Shown here piece after piece: positions 10,316-20,368 of a stretch of DNA of 64,000 nt. The DNA is taken from NCBI RefSeq assembly GCF_001720395.1, contig NZ_MDTU01000001.1, forward strand, positions 1,525,242 to 1,589,241, written 5' to 3'. Origin of the DNA: Piscirickettsia litoralis (GTDB lineage Bacteria; Pseudomonadota; Gammaproteobacteria; Piscirickettsiales; Piscirickettsiaceae). The position numbers and the translations under genes are program-made. A model generated the notes under the pieces. That model did no database searches. It saw only the letters and a list, made by a program, of their open reading frames with translations, and was not told the origin of the DNA. Positions within the stretch are counted from its first letter, which is position 1; the number at the start of each line of letters is the position of its first letter.

Positions 10316-10317
10316 GA

Positions 10318-10500
10318 TTAGTTCTCCTCAACTTTAAGCATGTAGGAAACTTTATTGATCATGCCACGATTGCAAGGTGTATCGATCACAGTCACCGTGT
10401 GGTGAGTGCGACGAAGACCTAAACCTCTTAGGCAGTCTTTATGACTTTGTAAGCGGCCGATCGAACTGCGAGTTTGTGTTACAGTTAATGTCTTACTCAT
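10318..10500 (-). CDS. rpmD: Ribosomal protein L30
   Basis: Large-subunit protein L30 (60 residues from the ATG; a GTG lies one codon upstream). The text [15 protein letters not shown], then [13 protein letters not shown] and [12 protein letters not shown] matches the bacterial family. It is packed between rpsE and rplO with gaps of only a few bases. Confidence 0.96.
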   Translation of the reverse strand: MSKTLTVTQTRSSIGRLQSHKDCLRGLGLRRTHHTVTVIDTPCNRGMINKVSYMLKVEEN

Positions 10501-10505
10501 CACAG

Positions 10506-11006
10506 TTACCCCACAATCTCACCAACAGACTTGCCACGTTTCGCAGCAATATCTTCTGGCGATGAAATGCTTTTTAGGCCGTTGATCGTTGCACGAATAA
10601 CGTTGACAGGATTGGTTGAACCAATCGATTTTGCCAAAACGTTTTGCACGCCAACAACTTCAAATACTGCACGCATCGCACCACCGGCGATGATACCTGT
10701 ACCGTCTGAGGCTGGTTGCATGTACACTTTCGATGCACCATGACGTGCATTGACTGCATAATGCAATGTAGTGCCTTTTAGAGGCACTTCAACCATAGAT
10801 TTACGTGCCGCTTCCATCGCTTTTTGAATAGCGACTGGCACTTCACGTGCCTTACCACGACCAAAACCTACACGGCCATTACCATCACCAACGACAGTCA
10901 ATGCAGAAAAACCAAATACGCGTCCGCCTTTTACAACTTTCGCAGTACGGTTAACGTCTACAAGCTTCTCTTGTAAACCATCAGCTTGTTTTTCCAATTT
11001 TGCCAT
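10506..11006 (-). CDS. rpsE: Ribosomal protein S5
   Basis: Small-subunit protein S5 (166 residues), which helps translational accuracy and mRNA unwinding. The double-stranded-RNA-binding-like N-terminal domain shows [20 protein letters not shown] and [17 protein letters not shown]. The C-terminal domain holds [15 protein letters not shown] and [11 protein letters not shown]. Confidence 0.98.
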   Translation of the reverse strand: MAKLEKQADGLQEKLVDVNRTAKVVKGGRVFGFSALTVVGDGNGRVGFGRGKAREVPVAIQKAMEAARKSMVEVPLKGTTLHYAVNARHGASKVYMQPASDGTGIIAGGAMRAVFEVVGVQNVLAKSIGSTNPVNVIRATINGLKSISSPEDIAAKRGKSVGEIVG

Positions 11007-11016
11007 GACCTAACCC

Positions 11017-11370
11017 TTAAAACTGTAGACCGTTTGCACGTGCAGCATCAGCTAACGCTTTCACACGACCGTGATATTTAAAACCAGAGCGGTCAAACGC
11101 GACTTGCGTAACGCCCGCAGCAACAGCACGCTCAGCAACGAGCTTACCGATTTCACCTGCTGCAGCCACATTGCCTGTTGACTTACCAGCTTCTTTGTAA
11201 GATTTCTCTACAGTCGATGCTGCTGCCAACACACGACCACTTTCTGCATCAATCACTTGAGCATAAGTGTGGCGTGGTGTGCGGTGAATGCTTAAGCGAC
11301 TAATGCCTTGCTCACGAATTCGAGCACGCGCACGGCCCGCACGACGTAGACGAGATGTTTTCTTATCCAT
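11017..11370 (-). CDS. rplR: Ribosomal protein L18
   Basis: 5S rRNA-binding large-subunit protein (117 residues). The basic N-terminus [20 protein letters not shown] and the [20 protein letters not shown] segment near the C-terminus are diagnostic. It lies between rplF and rpsE in the spc order. Confidence 0.98.
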   Translation of the reverse strand: MDKKTSRLRRAGRARARIREQGISRLSIHRTPRHTYAQVIDAESGRVLAAASTVEKSYKEAGKSTGNVAAAGEIGKLVAERAVAAGVTQVAFDRSGFKYHGRVKALADAARANGLQF

Positions 11371-11379
11371 GCCGCTACC

Positions 11380-11913
11380 CTACTTCTTCTTAGCTTCTTT
11401 AAGGACTATCGTCTCATCCGCATAACGGACGCCCTTGCCTTTATAAGGCTCCGGTGGACGATAACCACGAATATTTGCTGCAACTTGGCCAACAACTTGC
11501 TTATCGGTACCCTTGACCAAAATTTCCGTTTGGCTTGGCGTCTCGATCGTAATTCCCTCAGGAACAGCAAAGTTCACTGGGTGAGAAAAACCGAGGGTCA
11601 AGTTCAACGTTTTACCTTGGGCCTGAGCACGATAACCGACACCAACCAATTGAAGTTTCTTTTCGAAACCTTGGCTAACACCCGTCACCATATTATTTAG
11701 CAAAGCGCGTGCAGTACCGGCTTGCGCCCAGGCACCAGGAACTTCACTTGCAGGAGCAAACGTTAATACGTTGTCTTCATGCTTAATTGCAACAAGATTA
11801 TTTAATTCGCGTGCCAAAGTACCTTTAGGACCTTTAACACTGACATTTTGATTCTTCACAGTGACTTCTACACCACTTGGAATCGTAATCGGACTTTTTG
11901 CGACTCGTGACAT
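11380..11913 (-). CDS. rplF: Ribosomal protein L6
   Basis: Large-subunit protein L6 (177 residues, two repeated domains) near the factor-binding site. [17 protein letters not shown] opens it, and the hallmark [19 protein letters not shown] lies near 148-166. It sits between rpsH and rplR. Confidence 0.98.
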   Translation of the reverse strand: MSRVAKSPITIPSGVEVTVKNQNVSVKGPKGTLARELNNLVAIKHEDNVLTFAPASEVPGAWAQAGTARALLNNMVTGVSQGFEKKLQLVGVGYRAQAQGKTLNLTLGFSHPVNFAVPEGITIETPSQTEILVKGTDKQVVGQVAANIRGYRPPEPYKGKGVRYADETIVLKEAKKK

Positions 11914-11925
11914 TCTTCTAACCCC

Positions 11926-12318
11926 TTATGCTACGTAGGCCAGAACTTCGCCACCTTCATTGAGTGCACGAGCAGACTTAGCAGTCATAACACCTTTTGA
12001 AGTTGAGACGATCGCAATACCGTAACCACCATTGACTTGAGGTAAATCTTGAGCAGGCTTGTACGTACGTAGACCTGGACGGCTTACACGTTCGATTTGC
12101 TCGATAACCGCTTTACCTTCAAAATATTTCAATGTGATTGTGAGTTGAGGTTTAGCGCCTTCACTTACTTCGTAAGCCGAAACGAAACCTTCATCTTTCA
12201 ATACTTTAGCAATAGCGACTTTCAATTTAGCAGAGCCCATAGAGACAGTCTCTTTCTCGGCCGCTTGTGCATTGCGGATACGCGTTAGCATATCAGCAAC
12301 TGGATCTTGCATACTCAT
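11926..12318 (-). CDS. rpsH: Ribosomal protein S8
   Basis: 16S rRNA-binding assembly protein S8 (130 residues from the chosen start). [20 protein letters not shown] matches the family N-terminus, and GGAGT sits 9 bases before this ATG. A longer in-frame reading adds 21 unrelated residues overlapping rpsN and is rejected. The C-terminal segment [18 protein letters not shown] is the RNA-binding signature. In E. coli S8 represses the spc operon by binding near rplE. I did not identify that site here. Confidence 0.98.
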   Translation of the reverse strand: MSMQDPVADMLTRIRNAQAAEKETVSMGSAKLKVAIAKVLKDEGFVSAYEVSEGAKPQLTITLKYFEGKAVIEQIERVSRPGLRTYKPAQDLPQVNGGYGIAIVSTSKGVMTAKSARALNEGGEVLAYVA

Positions 12319-12346
12319 TTGTAACTTACTCCTAGAGCCGCAATTC

Positions 12347-12652
12347 TTACCAGCTTGCCTTTCGCACACCTGGAACATCACCGAACATTACGTGTTGACG
12401 CAATTTATTACGGCAAAGACCAAACTTACGATAAACAGCATGTGGACGACCTGTGATACGGCAACGACGTTGTTGGCGAACAGGGCTAGCATCACGAGGC
12501 AGTGCCTGTAATTTTACCTGTGCATCCCAACGCTCTTCGTCAGAGGCGTTCAGATCATTGATAATTGCTTTTAATGCAGCACGCTTCTCAGCATACTTCG
12601 CAACAGTGCGAGCACGCTTTTCTTCACGCTGAATCATGCAAACCTTAGCCAT
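12347..12652 (-). CDS. rpsN: Ribosomal protein S14 (zinc-free form)
   Basis: Small-subunit head protein S14 of the long, 101-residue form. The short form's paired CxxC zinc ligands are absent. [20 protein letters not shown] and the C-terminal [11 protein letters not shown] are typical. It stands between rplE and rpsH. Confidence 0.98.
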   Translation of the reverse strand: MAKVCMIQREEKRARTVAKYAEKRAALKAIINDLNASDEERWDAQVKLQALPRDASPVRQQRRCRITGRPHAVYRKFGLCRNKLRQHVMFGDVPGVRKASW

Positions 12653-12663
12653 AACTTACACCC

Positions 12664-13206
12664 TTAGTTTTGTCTTAATGGGAAGTTAAACGCTTTTAAC
12701 AGCGCTCGACCTTCTTCATTCGATTTAGCTGTCGTTGTGATGGTAATATCCATCCCACGTAACTTATCAACTTTATCGTAATCGATTTCAGGGAAGACGA
12801 TTTGCTCTTTAATTCCCATGCTGTAGTTACCACGACCGTCAAATGACTTAGGGCTTAAGCCACGGAAATCACGAATACGAGGAATCGCAATATCCACTAG
12901 ACGCTCTAAAAATTCGTACATACGCTCGCCACGCAATGTGACTTTACAGCCAATCGGCCAGCCTTCACGAACTTTAAAGCCTGCAATTGATTTACGTGCA
13001 CGAGTCACAACCGGCTTCTGACCTGCAATTTTAGTCATGTCAGAAACAGCATGCTCGATGACTTTCTTATCACCAATCGCTTCACCTACACCCATGTTTA
13101 AGGTGATTTTAGTGATACGCGGAACCGCCATTACACTGCTGTAATCGAACTGTTCCTTTAGTTTTTTCACTACAGTATCAGTGTAGTGTTGTTTTAATCG
13201 GGCCAT
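12664..13206 (-). CDS. rplE: Ribosomal protein L5
   Basis: 5S rRNA-binding protein of the central protuberance (180 residues). [16 protein letters not shown] near 33-48, [20 protein letters not shown], and the C-terminal [19 protein letters not shown] are family marks. Confidence 0.98.
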   Translation of the reverse strand: MARLKQHYTDTVVKKLKEQFDYSSVMAVPRITKITLNMGVGEAIGDKKVIEHAVSDMTKIAGQKPVVTRARKSIAGFKVREGWPIGCKVTLRGERMYEFLERLVDIAIPRIRDFRGLSPKSFDGRGNYSMGIKEQIVFPEIDYDKVDKLRGMDITITTTAKSNEEGRALLKAFNFPLRQN

Positions 13207-13222
13207 TTTTTTCTACCTAGCC

Positions 13223-13534
13223 TTACGCATCAACTACGTCATTATTGGACTTGAAATAACGCACTTTTTCCTGACCTTCGCCGCGGAAACCAACGCGATC
13301 CCCTTTGCCAGTCGCAGGGTTGAAAAGCATGACGTTAGAAATGTGAATTGGCATTTCTTTGTCAACGATTCCACCTTGCACACCCGCTTGTGGGTTTGCT
13401 TTGACGTGTTTTTTCGCAATATTCAAGCCTTCAACTACAACGCGATCTTCCAGAAGACGAACAACTTTGCCGCATTGGCCTTTGTTCTTTCCTGAAATCG
13501 CGATGACTTCATCGCCTTTTTTAATTTTGCGCAT
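13223..13534 (-). CDS. rplX: Ribosomal protein L24
   Basis: Assembly-initiating large-subunit protein (103 residues). The KOW motif appears as KKGDEVIAISGKNKGQCGKV near 5-24, followed by VEGLNIAKKHVK. It is the second spc gene, after rplN. Confidence 0.98.
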   Translation of the reverse strand: MRKIKKGDEVIAISGKNKGQCGKVVRLLEDRVVVEGLNIAKKHVKANPQAGVQGGIVDKEMPIHISNVMLFNPATGKGDRVGFRGEGQEKVRYFKSNNDVVDA

Positions 13535-13551
13535 GAATTTAAAGCTCCTGT

Positions 13552-13920
13552 TTACAGTACTTCAGGTGCTAATGAGACGATTCGCATGAACTTCTCATTA
13601 CGCAACTCGCGAGTTACAGGACCAAAAATACGAGTACCAATGGGTTGCTCTTGTGCATTTAACAACACAGCAGCATTGCCATCAAAACGGATGACAGAAC
13701 CATCTGGACGACGTACACCTTTCTTTGTACGTACAACTACGGCACTTAATACTTGGCCTTTTTTAACTTTCCCGTGTGGGATTGCTTCTTTAACGGTTAC
13801 TTTAATAATGTCACCTACGCCAGCGTAGCGACGTTTGGAACCGCCAAGCACCTTGATACACTCAACACGACGAGCGCCGCTATTATCAGCGACTTGAAGC
13901 TCAGTCTGCATCTGAATCAT
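13552..13920 (-). CDS. rplN: Ribosomal protein L14
   Basis: Large-subunit protein L14 (122 residues, exactly the usual length). [20 protein letters not shown] is the family N-terminus, and GGAGA lies before this ATG. An upstream in-frame start adds six residues and would cover the ribosome site, so it is rejected. It is the first gene of the spc unit, with a promoter and palindrome upstream. Confidence 0.98.
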   Translation of the reverse strand: MIQMQTELQVADNSGARRVECIKVLGGSKRRYAGVGDIIKVTVKEAIPHGKVKKGQVLSAVVVRTKKGVRRPDGSVIRFDGNAAVLLNAQEQPIGTRIFGPVTRELRNEKFMRIVSLAPEVL

Positions 13921-13952
13921 GGCTGTTCTCCAAAACAAAAAGATACAACAAC

Positions 13953-13974
13953 TGCACCCCTAATAAAGGGTGCA
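13953..13974. repeat. Perfect 7-bp palindrome at the predicted spc start site
   Basis: TGCACCC and GGGTGCA arms enclose 8 bases. The palindrome begins at the last base of the TATAAT box and covers the expected start of transcription and first transcribed bases. It could be an operator or, if transcription starts early, an mRNA 5' hairpin. Confidence 0.55.
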
Positions 13975-13982
13975 TTATAGCA
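13974..13982 (-). promoter_or_regulatory. Extended -10 promoter of the spc operon
   Basis: On the minus strand TGC-TATAAT forms an extended -10 element directly downstream of the rpsQ terminator. No good -35 is present, as is common for extended -10 promoters. The discriminator is C-rich (GCACCC), as in promoters under stringent control. The leader to rplN is about 45 bases. Confidence 0.7.
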
Positions 13983-13990
13983 TCGTCTGT

Positions 13991-14022
13991 AAAAATAAAA
14001 AGCCCCCAGTAAACACTAGGAG
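13991..14022 (-). terminator. Terminator after rpsQ (S10/spc border)
   Basis: On the minus strand CTCCTAG pairs with CTGGGGG (including G-U pairs) around a 6-base loop, followed by CTTTTTATTTTT. It lies between rpsQ and the spc promoter, the same operon border as in E. coli. Confidence 0.75.
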
Positions 14023-14041
14023 ACTTAGACTACTTTATGTT

Positions 14042-14299
14042 CTAGTTTGCACGCTCATCAACTGAGACTAGCGTCCATGTCTTCGTTTTAGAAAGAGGAC
14101 GACATTCACGTACAGTGACTGTGTCTCCTTCACGACATTGGTTAGTCTCATCATGAGCATGAAGCTTAGTCGAACGACGCATTACTTTACCGTAAAGTGC
14201 GTGACGAACTTGACGCTCAACTAGTACAGTGATTGATTTATCACCTTTTGAGCTGACCACACGGCCAGTCATCATACGAACGATCTTTTTCTCGCTCAT
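14042..14299 (-). CDS. rpsQ: Ribosomal protein S17
   Basis: Primary 16S rRNA-binding protein (85 residues, OB fold). [20 protein letters not shown] and the segment [20 protein letters not shown] are characteristic. Its ATG overlaps the rpmC stop by one base (TAATG), so it is translationally coupled. Confidence 0.98.
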   Translation of the reverse strand: MSEKKIVRMMTGRVVSSKGDKSITVLVERQVRHALYGKVMRRSTKLHAHDETNQCREGDTVTVRECRPLSKTKTWTLVSVDERAN

Positions 14300-14500
14300 T
14301 ATGCAGCACCTGCTCTTTTCTTCTCATGAAGAACGGTTTTAACTCGAGCAATATTACGACGCACGTTTTTCAACAAGTGGTTCTGAGCCAATTGGCCAGA
14401 ACCGTGTTGCATGCGAAGATTGAACTGCTCACGAAGAAGCTCAAGCAACTCACTTTGGAGTTCACTTGTACATTTTTTGTTTCAATTCTTGCGCTTTCAT
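14299..14500 (-). CDS. rpmC: Ribosomal protein L29, frameshifted as sequenced
   Basis: Large-subunit protein at the exit tunnel and docking site for trigger factor and SRP. Read literally, it starts [12 protein letters not shown] and hits TGA after 12 codons. Removing one A from the six-A run (plus-strand T run 14473-14478) gives [19 protein letters not shown], then [20 protein letters not shown] and [15 protein letters not shown]. This is an intact L29 of 66 residues that aligns without gaps to the family N-terminus. The ATG overlaps the rplP stop by one base, and its stop overlaps the rpsQ start. Sequencing error in the run is the likeliest cause. Confidence 0.92.
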
Positions 14501-14913
14501 TACATTACCGTCCGTTTCACAAACGTTGTGGAGACCGGAAGTTTTGCTGCCGCTAAGCGAAACGCTTCGCGCGCGATTTCTTCAGGTACACCTTCAATTT
14601 CGTAGAGAACACGGCCAGGCTGGATTTGGGAAACCCAAAGCTCCACACTTCCTTTACCTTTACCCATACGAACCTCAAGTGGCTTCTTAGACACTGGCTT
14701 GTCAGGAAAGATCCTGATCCAGATTTTACCACTACGTTTCACGTGACGGTTAATCGCACGACGTGCCGCTTCGATTTGGCGTGCCGTAATACGACCACGA
14801 CCGGTGGCTTTTAAACCAAACTCACCAAAGCTGACGTCAGCGCCGCGAGTTGCGACACCACGATTACGCATTTTGAATTGCTTACGGAATTTTGTACGTT
14901 TCGGTTGTAACAT
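14500..14913 (-). CDS. rplP: Ribosomal protein L16
   Basis: Large-subunit protein (137 residues) near the A-site tRNA elbow. [19 protein letters not shown] opens it. The conserved [20 protein letters not shown] and [20 protein letters not shown] segments follow. It lies between rpsC and rpmC. Confidence 0.98.
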   Translation of the reverse strand: MLQPKRTKFRKQFKMRNRGVATRGADVSFGEFGLKATGRGRITARQIEAARRAINRHVKRSGKIWIRIFPDKPVSKKPLEVRMGKGKGSVELWVSQIQPGRVLYEIEGVPEEIAREAFRLAAAKLPVSTTFVKRTVM

Positions 14914-14926
14914 CTGTAACTACTCC

Positions 14927-15661
14927 CTACTTCGCTGGCGCTGGACGTTTCTTACCAGATTTGGCCTTGCGGCCGCCTCCAGCAGGTTTTTGCCCAGGTT
15001 TTTCTGCAGAAAGTGCGGTTAAATCATCAACGCGACCTAAGATCTCGCCTTTGAAAATCCAAACTTTCACACCAATAATACCGTAAGTGGTTAATGCTTC
15101 TGCGGTACCGTAATCAACATCCGCACGGAATGTATGCAAAGGCACACTACCTTCGAGGTAGCGCTCAGTACGCGCAATCTCAGCACCGCCTAAACGACCT
15201 GAAACTTGAACACGAATTCCTTTAGCACCGATACGCATCGCATTTTGCACAGCACGTTTCATCGCACGACGGAACATCACACGACGCTCGAGCTGTTGAG
15301 CAATACTTTCAGCAACAAGTGTTGCATCAATTTCTGGCTTACGCACTTCTTCGATAGAGATATGTACAGGAATCCCCATCATTTTTGTGACTTCAGCACG
15401 TAACTTCTCTACATCTTCACCTTTTTTACCGATGACTATGCCTGGACGTGCCGTGTGAATCACGATACGCGCATTTTGCGCAGGACGTTCAATCTGAATG
15501 CGGCTAACTGCTGCATTTGCAAGCTTCTTCTTCAAGAAGTCACGAACTTGGATATCGCTATATAGCTTATCTGCATATGTCCGTGAATCTGCATACCATT
15601 TTGAAGTCCAGTCTTTAACAATACCAAGACGAATCCCGGTAGGATGAACCTTCTGACCCAT
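14927..15661 (-). CDS. rpsC: Ribosomal protein S3
   Basis: Small-subunit protein at the mRNA entry channel (244 residues). [18 protein letters not shown] opens it. The KH domain carries [20 protein letters not shown] near 68-87, and the C-terminal domain has GIKG-type text ([20 protein letters not shown]). The tail is rich in Lys, Pro and Ala. Confidence 0.98.
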   Translation of the reverse strand: MGQKVHPTGIRLGIVKDWTSKWYADSRTYADKLYSDIQVRDFLKKKLANAAVSRIQIERPAQNARIVIHTARPGIVIGKKGEDVEKLRAEVTKMMGIPVHISIEEVRKPEIDATLVAESIAQQLERRVMFRRAMKRAVQNAMRIGAKGIRVQVSGRLGGAEIARTERYLEGSVPLHTFRADVDYGTAEALTTYGIIGVKVWIFKGEILGRVDDLTALSAEKPGQKPAGGGRKAKSGKKRPAPAK

Positions 15662-15673
15662 CGAGCCTATCTC

Positions 15674-16006
15674 CTAGCAATCCGCAACCTGAACCGTAAT
15701 ATGGCAGGTACGTTTCACGATAATGTTAACACGGCCTTTAGCACGAGCACGCATACGCTTCAAACGTGGACCTTCGTCGACGAAAGCTTTAGAAACTTTC
15801 AACTCGTCAACATCAGCACCTTCGTTATGCTCAGCATTCGCGATTGCCGACTCGAGGACTTTTTTGACATCTTGAGCGACTTGTTTATTGCTAAACGTCA
15901 AGACATCTAAAGCACGACTTACAGGTAAGCCGCGAATCTGATCAACAACCAATCTTACTTTCTGCGGTGATACACGCGCGTATTTTAATTTAGCGACTGC
16001 TTCCAT
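15674..16006 (-). CDS. rplV: Ribosomal protein L22
   Basis: Large-subunit protein whose hairpin lines the exit tunnel (110 residues from the second of two adjacent start codons, matching the family N-terminus). [20 protein letters not shown] and the tunnel loop [20 protein letters not shown] are diagnostic. The tip shows no macrolide-resistance type deletion. Confidence 0.97.
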   Translation of the reverse strand: MEAVAKLKYARVSPQKVRLVVDQIRGLPVSRALDVLTFSNKQVAQDVKKVLESAIANAEHNEGADVDELKVSKAFVDEGPRLKRMRARAKGRVNIIVKRTCHITVQVADC

Positions 16007-16011
16007 CACCT

Positions 16012-16287
16012 TTACCTCTTCGCTTTCTTATCAGCGGCATGACCACGGTAAGTACGCGTAGGCGCAAACTCACCTAACTTATGTCCAACCATCTGATCTG
16101 TGACATACACAGGAACGTGTTGACGACCATTGTGAATCGCAATAGTCAAACCAACCATATCCGGCAAAATCATAGAACGGCGAGACCAAGTTTTAATCGG
16201 TCGCTTACTGTTAGAAGCAACTGCTGAATCCACTTTTTTCATCAAGTGGAGATCAACAAAAGGCCCTTTTTTCAATGAACGTGGCAC
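16012..16287 (-). CDS. rpsS: Ribosomal protein S19
   Basis: Small-subunit head protein (91 residues). [19 protein letters not shown] and the C-terminal signature [20 protein letters not shown] are typical. It sits between rplB and rplV. Confidence 0.98.
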   Translation of the reverse strand: MPRSLKKGPFVDLHLMKKVDSAVASNSKRPIKTWSRRSMILPDMVGLTIAIHNGRQHVPVYVTDQMVGHKLGEFAPTRTYRGHAADKKAKR

Positions 16288-16303
16288 GAGTTACTCCTCC
16301 AAC

Positions 16304-17128
16304 TTACTTATTACGACGACGAACAATGAACTTGTCCGTACGCTTATTACGGCGAGTCTTCTTACCTTTAGTAGGTACACCCCATGGAGTTACAGGATGA
16401 CGACCACCAGACGTACGACCTTCACCACCACCGTGTGGGTGATCTACCGGGTTCATTGCCACACCGCGAACGGTTGGACGAACACCACGCCAGCGTTTAG
16501 CACCCGCTTTACCTAATGAACGTAAGCTATGCTCTGAGTTACATACTTCACCAATGGTGGCACGACACTCAACGAGCACTTTACGCATTTCACCAGAGCG
16601 AAGACGTAATGTTGCATAGCGGCCTTCACGAGCGACTAACTGCGCAGAGGTTCCTGCACTACGCGCCATTTGACCACCTTTACCAGGCTTCAACTCAATA
16701 TTGTGAATCACCGAACCTAATGGGATATTGCGAATAGGTAAGCTATTACCTACTTTGATTGGTGACTCTTCACCACTCACCACAGTATCACCCGCTTTTA
16801 AACCTTTCGGCGCTAAGATATAACGACGCTCACCGTCTGCAAACAATATCAAGGCGATATGTGCACTACGGCCTGGATCGTATTCTAAACGCTCAACCTT
16901 CGCAGGAATTGCATCTTTGTTGCGCTTAAAGTCAACGATACGGATATGTTGACGATGCCCACCACCGACGTGACGAACAGTAATGCGACCGTTATTGTTA
17001 CGACCACCACTCTTACTCTTCTTCACCAATAGCGGCGCATGAGGAGCACCTTTGTGCAACTCTGGGTTAACCACTTTAACAACAAAGCGACGACCTGGAG
17101 AAGTTGGTTTTGATTTAATCACTGCCAT
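16304..17128 (-). CDS. rplB: Ribosomal protein L2
   Basis: Large-subunit protein needed for subunit joining and peptidyl transfer (274 residues). The C-terminal signature [20 protein letters not shown] near 223-242 includes the conserved His near the catalytic centre. [20 protein letters not shown] lies near 41-60. Confidence 0.98.
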   Translation of the reverse strand: MAVIKSKPTSPGRRFVVKVVNPELHKGAPHAPLLVKKSKSGGRNNNGRITVRHVGGGHRQHIRIVDFKRNKDAIPAKVERLEYDPGRSAHIALILFADGERRYILAPKGLKAGDTVVSGEESPIKVGNSLPIRNIPLGSVIHNIELKPGKGGQMARSAGTSAQLVAREGRYATLRLRSGEMRKVLVECRATIGEVCNSEHSLRSLGKAGAKRWRGVRPTVRGVAMNPVDHPHGGGEGRTSGGRHPVTPWGVPTKGKKTRRNKRTDKFIVRRRNK

Positions 17129-17142
17129 AACCTAATACTCCT

Positions 17143-17439
17143 CTACTTCGCGCTTAGCAAGTCTAGCTCTTGGCCATCTTGCAAAGTCACATAAGCTTTT
17201 TTCCAGTCTTTACGACGACCAGAAACCTTACCGCCACGCTGTGTTGTTTTACCTTTTACGTTGACAGTGGTTACACCGTTAACTTTAACGTCAAACAATT
17301 TTTCAACAGCTCGTTTGATCTCTAGCTTGGTTGCATCGGTTGCAACTTTAAACACAACTTGCGAAGATTCAGCCGCATTGGCTGCCTTCTCAGAGATGTG
17401 TGGCGCAAGAATGACTTTTAATAAACGTTCTTGGTTCAT
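17143..17439 (-). CDS. rplW: Ribosomal protein L23
   Basis: Exit-tunnel protein (98 residues) that docks trigger factor and [23 protein letters not shown] opens the domain, and [20 protein letters not shown] is typical. Its start overlaps the rplD stop by four bases (ATGA), so it is translationally coupled. Confidence 0.98.
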   Translation of the reverse strand: MNQERLLKVILAPHISEKAANAAESSQVVFKVATDATKLEIKRAVEKLFDVKVNGVTTVNVKGKTTQRGGKVSGRRKDWKKAYVTLQDGQELDLLSAK

Positions 17440-18054
17440 GCGAAAGCCTCCTCAATTTGCTTGAGTGCATCAACTGTCACAAGAACTTTATCAAATGCAA
17501 CGAGGCTGACAGGATCAAGTCCTGCAACATCACGCACATCAACATTCTTTAAGTTACGCGCTGCTAGATATAACTTTTCCTCTACATCATGAGATACAAT
17601 CAACGTGTCGTTTAATTGCAAATCTTTTAATAGAGTTGATAATTCTTTTGTTTTTGGCGCAGAAAGCTCTACTTTTTCTACAACGACTAAGCGCTCTTGA
17701 CGAACCAGCTCAGACAATATAGAACGCATTGCACCACGGTACATCTTGCGGTTGACTTTTTGCGAGAAATCACGCGGTTTCGCTGCAAAAGTTACACCAC
17801 CAGTACGCCAGATCGGGCTACGAATCGTTCCCGCACGGGCACGACCAGTTCCCTTTTGACGCCAAGGCTTCGCACCACCACCACGTACTTCAGAACGGGA
17901 TTTTTTGGGCTTTTGTTCCCTGACGACCAGCTGCCATATATGCTGTGACAACTTGATGAATCAAAGCTTCATTAAACTCACGGCCAAAAGTATTTTCAGA
18001 TACTTCGACATTGCCTTGAGAGCCTTGACCCGGAACACTAATTTGTAGTTCCAT
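17436..18054 (-). CDS. rplD: Ribosomal protein L4, frameshifted as sequenced
   Basis: L4 lines the exit tunnel and, in E. coli, also represses the S10 operon. Read literally, the frame starting [20 protein letters not shown] reaches GTKAQK and then a stop. Removing one A from the six-A run (plus-strand T run 17901-17906) continues [20 protein letters not shown], the tunnel-loop signature, to the normal end, giving 205 residues. The second ATG is chosen because AGAGG lies 8 bases before it and MEL is the family N-terminus. A shorter 171-codon frame starting inside the gene lacks a ribosome site. L4 should be indispensable, so a real null is unlikely. Confidence 0.95.
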
Positions 18055-18070
18055 TCTCATTACCTCTCAA

Positions 18071-18709
18071 TTATGCCTTAACCGCAGATTTAACGATCAC
18101 ATCACTTCCAGGCGCACCTGGAACACCGCCTTTCACTAAGACGAAACCACGCTCTAAATCAACGCGAACAACTTCTTGTGATTGAACAGTAACGCGCTCA
18201 GCGCCCATATGACCTGCCATTTTCTTGCCTTTAAAGACACGGCCAGGTGTTTGGTTTTGTCCGATAGACCCTGGAGCACGGTGAGAAAGTGAGTTACCGT
18301 GAGTCGCATCTTGCATAGAGAAATTGTGGCGCTTAATTACACCCGCAAAGCCTTTACCCTTTGATGTTCCGATCACGTCAACTTTTTGACCCGCTTCAAA
18401 AAGAGAGACTGTAAGCTCTTGACCTACAGAAAATTCTTCTTTGTTTGTCTCTGGAAGACGAAATTCCCAAAGACCACGACCGGCTTCTGTTTTTGCTTTT
18501 GCAAAATGCCCTGCTTGCGCCTTATTAACGCGAGAAGCACGACGAGAACCTGTCGTTACTTGGATAGCACGATAACCGTCATTCTCTAGATCTTTGACCT
18601 GAGTGATACGGTTCGGCTCGACTTGAATCACAGTCACAGGAATCGAAGCACCATCTTCAGTGAAGACGCGTGTCATCCCAGCCTTGCGACCGACTAATCC
18701 GATTGCCAT
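18071..18709 (-). CDS. rplC: Ribosomal protein L3
   Basis: Early-assembling large-subunit protein (212 residues). [20 protein letters not shown] opens it. The segment [19 protein letters not shown] near 115-133 and the loop [20 protein letters not shown] that reaches the catalytic centre are clear. It is preceded by a ~120-base leader with a terminator-like hairpin, unlike the tight spacing of the other genes here. Confidence 0.98.
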   Translation of the reverse strand: MAIGLVGRKAGMTRVFTEDGASIPVTVIQVEPNRITQVKDLENDGYRAIQVTTGSRRASRVNKAQAGHFAKAKTEAGRGLWEFRLPETNKEEFSVGQELTVSLFEAGQKVDVIGTSKGKGFAGVIKRHNFSMQDATHGNSLSHRAPGSIGQNQTPGRVFKGKKMAGHMGAERVTVQSQEVVRVDLERGFVLVKGGVPGAPGSDVIVKSAVKA

Positions 18710-18772
18710 TTTGTTGTTACCTCTATCACCACCCCGATTTCGATTGACCGGAGCTGATTAATTCCAACACTC

Positions 18773-18806
18773 GAAAAATGCCCGACCTTGCAGGTGCAAG
18801 GACGGG
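18773..18806 (-). terminator. Terminator or attenuator between rpsJ and rplC
   Basis: On the minus strand CCCG-T-CCTTGCA pairs with TGCAAGG-T-CGGG (11 pairs around one T-T mismatch, 2-base loop) and is followed by CATTTTT. It lies in the unusually long rpsJ-rplC gap. It could end the str-rpsJ unit or act as a leader attenuator for rplC onward. No clear promoter follows it. Confidence 0.7.
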
Positions 18807-18831
18807 TCAACTCATCTCGAGAACAGGCATT

Positions 18832-19146
<315 letters not shown>

Positions 19147-19149
19147 CTA

Positions 19150-20340
19150 TTACTCTACGACCTTAGCAACTACACCAGAACCAACAGTACGGCCACCTTC
19201 ACGAATCGCGAAGCGTAAACCATCATCCATTGCGATTGGAGCAATCAATTCAACAGTGATAGAAATGTTGTCACCAGGCATGACCATTTCTACGCCTTCT
19301 GGCAAGAATACTTCACCAGTTACGTCCGTTGTACGGAAGTAGAACTGTGGACGGTATCCTTTAAAGAATGGAGTGTGACGTCCACCTTCTTCTTTGTTTA
19401 GTACATACACTTCAGCTTCGAACTTAGTGTGTGGAGTGATAGAGCCAGGCTTAGCCAATACTTGACCACGCTCAACGTCTTCACGCTTAGTACCACGTAA
19501 CAATGCACCGATGTTATCACCCGCACGACCTTCATCAAGAAGCTTACGGAACATCTCAACACCTGTTACTGTTGATTTCGTTGTTTCACGAATACCAACG
19601 ATCTCAACTTCATCACCCGTGTTTACGATACCTGTCTCAACACGACCTGTAACAACTGTACCACGACCTGAGATAGAGAATACGTCCTCTACAGGCATCA
19701 AGAATGGCTTGTCAGTATCACGCTCTGGCTCAGGAATATAAGTATCTAAAGCTTCAGCTAGCTTTAAGATTGCACCTTCACCAATATCAGACGTATCGCC
19801 TTCTAATGCTTTTAAAGCAGAACCAGGAATCACAGGAATATCATCACCTGGGAAGTCATATTCGCTAAGAAGTTCACGAACTTCCATCTCAACAAGCTCT
19901 AATAACTCTTCATCATCAACCATGTCAACTTTGTTCAAGAAAACGATGATGTAAGGAACACCAACCTGACGACCTAATAGGATGTGCTCACGTGTTTGTG
20001 GCATAGGACCATCAGCAGCGTTTACAACCAAGATCGCTCCGTCCATTTGCGCAGCACCGGTGATCATGTTTTTAACATAGTCAGCGTGTCCTGGGCAGTC
20101 TACGTGCGCATAGTGGCGAGTTTCAGTTTCATACTCAACGTGAGATGTAGAGATCGTGATACCACGCTCTTTTTCTTCAGGCGCATTATCGATTTCGTCG
20201 AATGCACGTGCGTTACCACCAAATTTTTCAGTTAAAACTTTAGTGATTGCAGCAGTTAAAGTTGTTTTACCGTGGTCAACGTGGCCAATTGTTCCAACGT
20301 TTACGTGTGGTTTTCCACGCTCAAAAGTTTCTTTTGCCAT
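19150..20340 (-). CDS. tuf: Elongation factor Tu
   Basis: GTPase that delivers aminoacyl-tRNA to the ribosome (396 residues). GHVDHGKT (19-26), DCPGH (81-85) and NKVD (136-139) are the nucleotide-binding motifs, and RGITI in switch I is intact. Domains 2 and 3 follow. It lies between fusA and rpsJ. No second tuf follows the tRNA cluster at the far end of the block, where many gammaproteobacteria have tufB. Confidence 0.98.
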   Translation of the reverse strand: MAKETFERGKPHVNVGTIGHVDHGKTTLTAAITKVLTEKFGGNARAFDEIDNAPEEKERGITISTSHVEYETETRHYAHVDCPGHADYVKNMITGAAQMDGAILVVNAADGPMPQTREHILLGRQVGVPYIIVFLNKVDMVDDEELLELVEMEVRELLSEYDFPGDDIPVIPGSALKALEGDTSDIGEGAILKLAEALDTYIPEPERDTDKPFLMPVEDVFSISGRGTVVTGRVETGIVNTGDEVEIVGIRETTKSTVTGVEMFRKLLDEGRAGDNIGALLRGTKREDVERGQVLAKPGSITPHTKFEAEVYVLNKEEGGRHTPFFKGYRPQFYFRTTDVTGEVFLPEGVEMVMPGDNISITVELIAPIAMDDGLRFAIREGGRTVGSGVVAKVVE

Positions 20341-20368
20341 GAGAATAAATCCCCTCTAGTTATACAAG

